A stretch of DNA of 64,000 nucleotides, from the NCBI RefSeq assembly GCF_011947225.1, contig NZ_JAATVW010000007.1, positions 1-64,000 of the forward strand, in the 5' to 3' direction. A model generated the notes under the pieces. It made no database searches. It had not been told where the DNA came from and saw only the letters and a list, made by a program, of their open reading frames with translations. Below are positions 59,060-64,000 of the stretch, one piece after another. Every line of letters begins with the position of its first letter. The first letter of the stretch is position 1. Origin of the DNA: Planosporangium flavigriseum (lineage in GTDB: Bacteria > Actinomycetota > Actinomycetes > Mycobacteriales > Micromonosporaceae). Made by a program: the position numbers and the translations under genes.

Positions 59060-60453
59060 CTGGCGAGCCGGTCCAGCACGTTACGGGTGATCCGCTCGAC
59101 CACGGGCTCCCCTCGTGCGAGGAGGCGGGGCCAGTCGGTCGTGGCGGCGGTGAAGACGTTGCCGTGGTTGGTGAGCAGCCCCATCGTCGCGGCCCGGTTT
59201 CCCCGTCCCCACCCGCTGCCGGTGAGGTCACCGACGCCGAGGATCGTGAAGCTCTCCGGCGTGCCGTCGTCGCCGGTCGGCCGTGCCGGCAGCCCGCGTG
59301 CGAGCCGCCCGCGGTCGAAGTGCGCGCCGTCGCACTCGTACCCGACGAGGTACTCGTCCGGCCGGTCGCCGAACCTGTCCCCGTCGCGCAGGCCGGTCCC
59401 CGCGTACACCCAGTGGTCGGTGTGCTGGGCTCGGTAGCCCACCGGGAGCGGGCTCCGGTCGACATCCCGTTCTCCGCCGTTTTTGAAGCTGACGCCGGTC
59501 AGCGAGTTCTCCGGCTGGGAGGTGTCCGACCAGTTGTGTACCCGGCGGAAGCTGAACCGGTCGTCGAACGTGACCCGCCACCAGCAGGTGTTGCCGCCGA
59601 AGAAGGCGACGTTGCCACCATCGTGGACGAAGCGTTCCAGGTTCGTCCGCATCGCGTCGCTGTAGTACTCGTCGTGCCCGGCGCTCAGCAGCAGGCGGTA
59701 CCCGCGCAGCGACCCCGGTCCGGCGCTGTCGTGGAGATCGAGGTCCGTGCAGTAGTCGACCCGGTAACCGGCGCGCTCCAGCCAGGCGATGAAGGGCGCA
59801 TCCCAGTGGGCGAACGTCTGGCGTGGTGTCGCCGGGTCGAACGGGTCGAAGTTGCCGATGTCCCATGGGGTTCCGCCGGTGCCGCCGCCGGGCCGGCGCA
59901 CCGAGACCGTCGCCGGCACCGGCACCGGCAACGCCTGGGGACTGGGCAGCGTGTACAGGCACCAGCCGCCCCGGTGGGTGGTGCGGTCGTACCGGTGCGG
60001 CGTGACCTGGTTGTACGCGTGGTAGGTCAGCAGCGGAACCTTGTACAGGATCGCCGCTGCGGGGGCCGGGCGGCGGACGACGAAGAGCGCGCGCGCATCG
60101 CGTGCGTCACCGGCGCGGCGGTCGGGCGGCGCCACGGGGTTGCCGCTGCCGTCGCCCTCGACCAGGACGGCGATGTAGACGCCCGGCGGCCAGTCGCGCG
60201 GTACAGCGAACGGATAGGCCGGCCAGCCCGGTAACTCTTCGCCGTGCAGGCCGGGGCCGGGCCGGCCCCAGTCCTGGTAGGGCAGGTGGGCCGGCAGGTT
60301 GTGCCCACGGTGCCACGGTGAGCGTCCGTGCGGCGCGACCCTGGCACCCCACCGGTAGAAGTCGACGCGGAACTCGGGTGCGTCCGTCGACACGCGCAGC
60401 GTGAGCTCGCTGCCCGCCGACACGGTGGGGTACTCGGGGTAGCCGTAGATCAT
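59056..60453 (-). CDS. N,N-dimethylformamidase large-subunit-like protein
   Basis: 465 residues. The N-terminal part (residues 1-170) looks like a beta-sandwich (PTVSAGSELTLRVSTDAPEF). The C-terminal part matches the DMFase-like catalytic fold: LLTYHAYNQVTPHRYDRTTH, YCTDLDLHD, LLLSAGHDEYYSDAMR and FFGGNTCWWRVTF, with the His-Asp-Glu-Tyr-Tyr cluster possibly binding iron. DMFase hydrolyses dimethylformamide; the natural substrate here is unknown. ATG 60453 is used. Its stop overlaps the MBL stop by 4 nt in convergent orientation. Confidence 0.72.
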   Translation of the reverse strand: MIYGYPEYPTVSAGSELTLRVSTDAPEFRVDFYRWGARVAPHGRSPWHRGHNLPAHLPYQDWGRPGPGLHGEELPGWPAYPFAVPRDWPPGVYIAVLVEGDGSGNPVAPPDRRAGDARDARALFVVRRPAPAAAILYKVPLLTYHAYNQVTPHRYDRTTHRGGWCLYTLPSPQALPVPVPATVSVRRPGGGTGGTPWDIGNFDPFDPATPRQTFAHWDAPFIAWLERAGYRVDYCTDLDLHDSAGPGSLRGYRLLLSAGHDEYYSDAMRTNLERFVHDGGNVAFFGGNTCWWRVTFDDRFSFRRVHNWSDTSQPENSLTGVSFKNGGERDVDRSPLPVGYRAQHTDHWVYAGTGLRDGDRFGDRPDEYLVGYECDGAHFDRGRLARGLPARPTGDDGTPESFTILGVGDLTGSGWGRGNRAATMGLLTNHGNVFTAATTDWPRLLARGEPVVERITRNVLDRLAS

Positions 60454-60481
60454 GGCCGATTCGTGGTCACATCTCCCGGTG

Positions 60482-61126
60482 TCACCACCCCCGGGCGCGC
60501 CACTCCGGGATCGACGGCCGCTCGGCGCCCAGGGTGCTGTCGTTGCCGTGGCCCGGGTAGAACCAGGTCTCGTCCGGCAGCCGCCCGAAGATCTTGTTCT
60601 CCAGGTCGTCCATGAGACTCGTGAAGTCTTCCGGTGACGTCGTCCGCCCGGGGCCGCCGGGGAACAGCGAGTCGCCGGTGAACAGGTGCGGATGACCGGC
60701 CGGGTCGCGGTAGAGCAGCGCGATCGCACCAGGGGTGTGCCCGACGAGGTGGATGACCTCCAGTTCGGCGTCTCCGACCCGTACCCGGTCGCCGTCCTTC
60801 AGGGTCTGGGTCACGATCGGGATCTCCGGCGCGTCGGCCTCGTGCGCCAGCGACTCGGCGCCGGTGAGGCCGACGACGTCGTGCAGCCCCTGCCAGTGGT
60901 CGAAGTGCTGGTGTGTGGTGACCACCGTTTGCAGGCCGCCCTCGCCGAGCAGCGACAGCAGCCGGTTCGGCTCGTTCGCCGCGTCGATGAGGAGTTGCTC
61001 GCCGGCGCTGCGCAGCAGGTAGGCATTGTTATCCATGGGGCCTACCGAGATCTTGATGATGGTCAGCTCGGCGAGTTCACGAACGTCCGGCGCGCCGCCG
61101 GGGGAGACCTGTCCGGTATAGGTCAC
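60482..61126 (-). CDS. MBL-fold hydrolase (glyoxalase II-like)
   Basis: 214 residues: NAYLLRSAGEQLLIDA, metal motif VTTHQHFDHWQGL, VGHTPGAIALLY and YPGHGNDSTL, plus FTGDSLFPGG. This is the pattern of glyoxalase II-like thioesterases or related enzymes using two metals. In mycothiol-using bacteria these may hydrolyse mycothiol esters; the neighbouring mycothiol-type isomerase is 10 nt upstream on the same strand, supporting that idea. Confidence 0.85.
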   Translation of the reverse strand: MTYTGQVSPGGAPDVRELAELTIIKISVGPMDNNAYLLRSAGEQLLIDAANEPNRLLSLLGEGGLQTVVTTHQHFDHWQGLHDVVGLTGAESLAHEADAPEIPIVTQTLKDGDRVRVGDAELEVIHLVGHTPGAIALLYRDPAGHPHLFTGDSLFPGGPGRTTSPEDFTSLMDDLENKIFGRLPDETWFYPGHGNDSTLGAERPSIPEWRARGW

Positions 61127-61136
61127 AGCAACACTC

Positions 61137-61847
61137 TCACTTCCAGATCGGTACGGTCGGCAGCGGCCCCTCGGGCGTCACCGTCAGGTCGGCGCCATCG
61201 GCGCGGCCGCTGAGCCACGCGGCGATCCCGTGCCCGCTCCCGCTCACGGTCACGGCCGGGTCGGTGCCGATGGTCAGTTCGTGTTCGAGGTCGGTGGCGT
61301 GCAACCGCACCGGCGCCATCGATTCGGCGAGGTCGGCGACCAGGTCGTGCAGCAGTCGGTGCACGAACGCGTCGGGCCAGTCGGCTGGCCGATATCCGGC
61401 GTCCAGGTCGACGTGGTGAAGCTCGACCTCCGACAGCCGCGCCCACGGAATGTAGGCGGCCAGCCGGGTGTGACCGCCGCGCCAGCGCACGGTGGCGGTC
61501 CAGGCCGCCGGCGGCAGCTGCGCGACCGCGGCGTCGAAGCGCTCGGCCGCTGCCGCCAGGTCGCTGGCCTGCTCGGCGACCGGTCGCCGAGCGCCCGCCT
61601 CGATGTCGGCGGTGCGGTGCTCGTCGCTGGGGTAGGCCGGCGTATCCGCCCCGGTCCGAGCGCCGGTCAGCAGGTTGACGCAGGCGTCGGCGTTGCGCGC
61701 GAGATGGGTCAGGAGATGCCCGCGGGTCCAGCCGGGCAGCAGCGACCCTCCGGTGACCGCGGCGTCGTCGAGCCTGCGCGTCGTCTCGAGCAGCCGGGCC
61801 GTTGCCCGGTCGATCTCAGGAAGGAGCACGAGCGGGTCGGCGGTCAT
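61137..61847 (-). CDS. Maleylpyruvate isomerase-family (mycothiol-dependent) protein
   Basis: 236 residues with the DinB-like MDMPI N-terminal helix bundle: LPGWTRGHLLTHLARNADAC and ARLSEVELHHVDLDAGY, where the His in GHLLTH and HH supply the three metal ligands expected of the fold. The C-terminal SCP2-like domain includes GSGHGIAAWLSGRADG. Family members are mycothiol-dependent isomerases or transferases. ATG 61847 is preceded by GGTGG. It forms a unit with the MBL hydrolase. Confidence 0.84.
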   Translation of the reverse strand: MTADPLVLLPEIDRATARLLETTRRLDDAAVTGGSLLPGWTRGHLLTHLARNADACVNLLTGARTGADTPAYPSDEHRTADIEAGARRPVAEQASDLAAAAERFDAAVAQLPPAAWTATVRWRGGHTRLAAYIPWARLSEVELHHVDLDAGYRPADWPDAFVHRLLHDLVADLAESMAPVRLHATDLEHELTIGTDPAVTVSGSGHGIAAWLSGRADGADLTVTPEGPLPTVPIWK

Positions 61848-62055
61848 GTCCACCACTCTAAGCCCGGCCCGGATCACCGCGCTCGGCCGCCGGAGGGTCG
61901 CGATATTCGGTTTCGTTTCCCCTGGTGGAGCCCTACCGTCGAGGTCGAACGCGTTCATCGTCAGACCGGTCATCAAGGGAGGTGGCTCGCGCATGGCATG
62001 CCTGAACCACCTCGTTCGCCAACCGTCGTAGACGCCGTCACAGACAAGGAAGACG

Positions 62056-62907
62056 ATGACGTTCGACCTGGGGTCCCTCGGCTGGGACCCGTACTTCGCG
62101 GGCGCCTACGCCGCCTACGACCGCCCCACCCGCCGGCCCGGCAGGGTCACCCGGGTCGACCGGGGTGTCTGCACGGTACTGGGGGAGTCCGGCCCGGTAC
62201 GGGCGAGCCTCGCGGGCTCGGTCCTCGCTGCCGCCGCGAGCGATCCGGGCGCGCTTCCGTGCACGGGCGACTGGGTCGTCGTCCACACCTGGCCGGACCG
62301 GCGGGTGACCGTCGAAGCAGTCCTGCCGCGGCGCAGCGCTGTCGTACGGGCCAGCGCCGGCACCGCCTCCCACCGTCAGGTGCTCGCCGCCAACCTGGAC
62401 GTGGCGGCCGTGGTCGAACCCCTCGATCCCGCCCCGGACACCGGGCGCATCGAGCGGCTGCTCGCCCTCGCCTTCGAGTCGGGAGCCCGGCCTGTACTCG
62501 TCCTCACCAAGGCCGACCTGGTGCCGCGGCCTGACGCGGTCGCCGCCCAGCTTGCGGCGGCAGCCCCCGATGTACCGGTACACCTGGTCAGTACGCGTAC
62601 CGGCGACGGCGTGGCCGACCTGCGGCGTCATGTCGAGTACGGGCGGACCCTCGGTCTGCTCGGCCCCTCGGGCGCGGGCAAGTCCAGCCTGGTCAACGCG
62701 CTTTCCGGGGCGGCTGTCATGACGACACAAGCGCTGCGCGCGGACGGGCGGGGCCGGCACACCACCACGTACCGTGCCCTGGTCCCGGTGCCGGGAGGTG
62801 GGGTGGTGATCGACACCCCGGGGGTACGGGCAATCGGCCTGATCGGCGGTGTCGAGGGGCTGAACACCGCGTTCGCCGACGTGCCGACCACAGCGATCTT
62901 GAGCTGA
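62056..62907 (+). CDS. rsgA: Truncated ribosome-assembly GTPase RsgA (zinc domain missing)
   Basis: 283 residues. OB-fold N terminus, then the circularly permuted GTPase: G4 LTKADL (about 154), G5 STRTGDG, G1 GPSGAGKSS (203 on), G2 TTTYRAL and G3 DTPG (about 257). RsgA is normally about 340-360 residues, ending in a Cys/His zinc domain needed for 30S binding. Here the frame stops right after NTAFADVPTTAILS, inside the 20-bp tandem repeats at 62886, and no CxxxxCxH segment follows in the next 300 nt. It is probably non-functional or altered. Confidence 0.85.
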   Translation: MTFDLGSLGWDPYFAGAYAAYDRPTRRPGRVTRVDRGVCTVLGESGPVRASLAGSVLAAAASDPGALPCTGDWVVVHTWPDRRVTVEAVLPRRSAVVRASAGTASHRQVLAANLDVAAVVEPLDPAPDTGRIERLLALAFESGARPVLVLTKADLVPRPDAVAAQLAAAAPDVPVHLVSTRTGDGVADLRRHVEYGRTLGLLGPSGAGKSSLVNALSGAAVMTTQALRADGRGRHTTTYRALVPVPGGGVVIDTPGVRAIGLIGGVEGLNTAFADVPTTAILS

Positions 62908-62945
62908 CCACAGCGATCTTGAGCTGACCACAGCGACCTTGAGCT
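62886..62945 (+). repeat. Three tandem 20-bp repeats at the rsgA 3' end
   Basis: GACCACAGCGATCTTGAGCT is present at 62886-62905 and 62906-62925 exactly, and at 62926-62945 with one change (T to C). A degenerate fourth copy may follow (GGCCCCAGCGG). The rsgA stop falls in the second unit. Confidence 0.9.
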
Positions 62946-63126
62946 GGCCCCAGCGGACCACGGGTGTGAGCAGCCGGACGATCTTGAGGGCGTGACGCTG
63001 GCCGGAACCTCTCGTTGCTCCTATAGATGGACGAGCGCAGCGACTCTCATGGGCCGGCCGCAGGTGCTACGTACGCTGGGGTCGGCGGCCGTCTGTGGGT
63101 GGCGGCTGACCTGCGCGAGACGAGAA
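62946..63126. other. Gap between the rsgA repeats and the uvrA promoter
   Basis: No supported gene. A GATCTTGAG string at 62980-62988 echoes the repeat. A 60-codon frame at 62992-63174 lacks a ribosome site and family features, so it is not called. Confidence 0.5.
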
Positions 63127-63149
63127 TTGTCAGACCCCCCGGCTACAGT
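63127..63149 (+). promoter_or_regulatory. RecA-independent DNA damage type promoter of uvrA
   Basis: TTGTCA (63127-63132), 11 nt, TACAGT (63144-63149). The predicted start is near 63156, leaving a leader of about 50 nt before GTG 63206. Confidence 0.7.
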
Positions 63150-63205
63150 TGCTGCGGCACCGGGACGGGTGTGAATCCGGACAGATCAACTACTGAGGGC
63201 GGGCT

Positions 63206-64000
63206 GTGGCCGACCGACTGATCATTCGCGGAGCGCGGGAGCACAACCTGCGCGACGTCAACCTCGAGCTTCCCCGGGACGCGCTGATCGTCTTCACCGG
63301 GCTGTCCGGTTCGGGCAAGTCCAGCCTCGCCTTCGACACGATCTTCGCCGAGGGGCAGCGGCGCTACGTGGAGTCGCTCTCGTCGTACGCCCGGCAGTTC
63401 CTCGGGCAGATGGACAAGCCCGACGTCGACTTCATCGAGGGCCTGAGCCCCGCGGTCTCGATCGACCAGAAGTCGACCTCCCGCAACCCGCGGTCGACGG
63501 TCGGCACCATCACCGAGGTCTACGACTACCTGCGACTGCTCTACGCCCGGGTGGGTGAGCCGCACTGCCCGGTGTGCGGCGAGGCGATCGCCAAGCAGAC
63601 CCCGCAGCAGATCGTCGACCGGGTCCTCGCGATGGAGCCGGGCACCCGGTTCCAGGTCCTCGCGCCGGTCGTGCGCGAGCGCAAGGGTGAGTACGTCGAC
63701 CTCTTTGCCGAGTTGCAGTCCAAGGGCTTCGCGCGGGCGCGCGTCGACGGCGTGGTGCACCCGCTGACCGAGCCGCCCAAGCTCAAGAAGCAGGAAAAGC
63801 ACACGATCGAGGTCGTCGTCGACCGGCTCGCGGTCAAGCCCAGCGCCAAGCAGCGGCTGACCGACTCGATCGAGACCGCCCTCAAGCTGGCCGCCGGTGT
63901 CGTCATCCTGGAGTTCGTCGACCGTGCCGAGGATGACGAGCACCGCGAGCGGCGCTTCTCCGAGCACCTCGCGTGCCCCAACGAGCACCCGCTCGCCATC
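63206..64000 (+). CDS. uvrA: Excinuclease ABC subunit UvrA (5' part, runs off the window)
   Basis: The first 265 codons, open to the window edge. The N-terminal [20 protein letters not shown] and Walker [10 protein letters not shown] (residues 32-40) start the first ABC ATPase. The [20 protein letters not shown] and [20 protein letters not shown] segments are UvrA-specific. The first cysteines of the zinc/UvrB-binding region (HCPVCGEAI) follow. It finds DNA lesions and loads UvrB. GTG 63206 has GAGGG 6-7 nt upstream. Its promoter resembles those of polA and uvrB. Confidence 0.96.
   Translation, partial: MADRLIIRGAREHNLRDVNLELPRDALIVFTGLSGSGKSSLAFDTIFAEGQRRYVESLSSYARQFLGQMDKPDVDFIEGLSPAVSIDQKSTSRNPRSTVGTITEVYDYLRLLYARVGEPHCPVCGEAIAKQTPQQIVDRVLAMEPGTRFQVLAPVVRERKGEYVDLFAELQSKGFARARVDGVVHPLTEPPKLKKQEKHTIEVVVDRLAVKPSAKQRLTDSIETALKLAAGVVILEFVDRAEDDEHRERRFSEHLACPNEHPLAI

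Noticed and set aside
62886-62945. CRISPR array
   Set aside because: The 20-bp units are directly adjacent with no spacers, and there are no cas genes.
62992-63174. 60-codon frame before uvrA
   Set aside because: No ribosome site, no family, and it overlaps the uvrA promoter motif.

Overview
The window is very GC-rich, with gene content typical of an actinomycete. Indicators include GTG and TTG starts with strong GGAGG sites, a four-S1-domain rpsA, an MptB-type polyprenol-phosphate mannosyltransferase, a mycothiol-type maleylpyruvate isomerase relative, an ANTAR response regulator near polA, and the actinobacterial DUF3618/DUF4235/holin-like trio. The gene set resembles Micromonosporaceae, but that placement is an inference from gene content.

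Region 1 (1-20726) is an accessory catabolic region. It opens with a rightward zinc alcohol dehydrogenase / Gfo-Idh-MocA oxidoreductase / SDR operon. Two paralogous modules follow. Each has a sugar-type (RbsABC-like) ABC importer, a single-component FAD monooxygenase and a YtcJ-like amidohydrolase. Module A is a leftward operon (monooxygenase, binding protein, ATPase, permease, then an aldehyde dehydrogenase behind a terminator), with its amidohydrolase divergent. Module B runs rightward with all genes in line. Two convergent regulators, each with two Lrp/AsnC units, lie between the modules. A consensus promoter with a 32-bp inverted repeat at its predicted start site controls module A. The likely job is import and oxidative/hydrolytic breakdown of one or two related small molecules, unknown from sequence.

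Region 2 (20911-31206) has a secreted lysozyme-like protein, an SRPBCC protein, a leucine-anticodon tRNA with an unusually short variable loop, and a PdtaR-like ANTAR regulator. A nine-gene transport block follows: a branched-chain amino acid importer and then a polar amino acid importer.

Region 3 (31563-50102) is mostly conserved core: polA, rpsA, coaE, uvrB, a TerC gene behind a yybP-ykoY manganese riboswitch, a tyrosine phosphatase, an MptB-like mannosyltransferase, typA, a transglycosylase lipoprotein and a small envelope-stress-type operon.

Region 4 (50175-64000) is mixed: an aldehyde dehydrogenase, an ankyrin protein, a Mug-type DNA glycosylase, a large catalase and an AI-2E family permease. 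It also has a NodU-type carbamoyltransferase overlapping a metallo-beta-lactamase-fold hydrolase, a dimethylformamidase-like protein, another MBL hydrolase and a mycothiol-dependent isomerase relative. It ends with an RsgA lacking its C-terminal zinc domain (truncated at a 20-bp tandem repeat) and the 5' part of uvrA.

A unifying signal is that polA, uvrB and uvrA are each preceded by TTGTCR-N11-TANNGT. This matches the RecA-independent DNA damage promoter known from mycobacteria (PafBC-dependent). No LexA-type box was seen near them.
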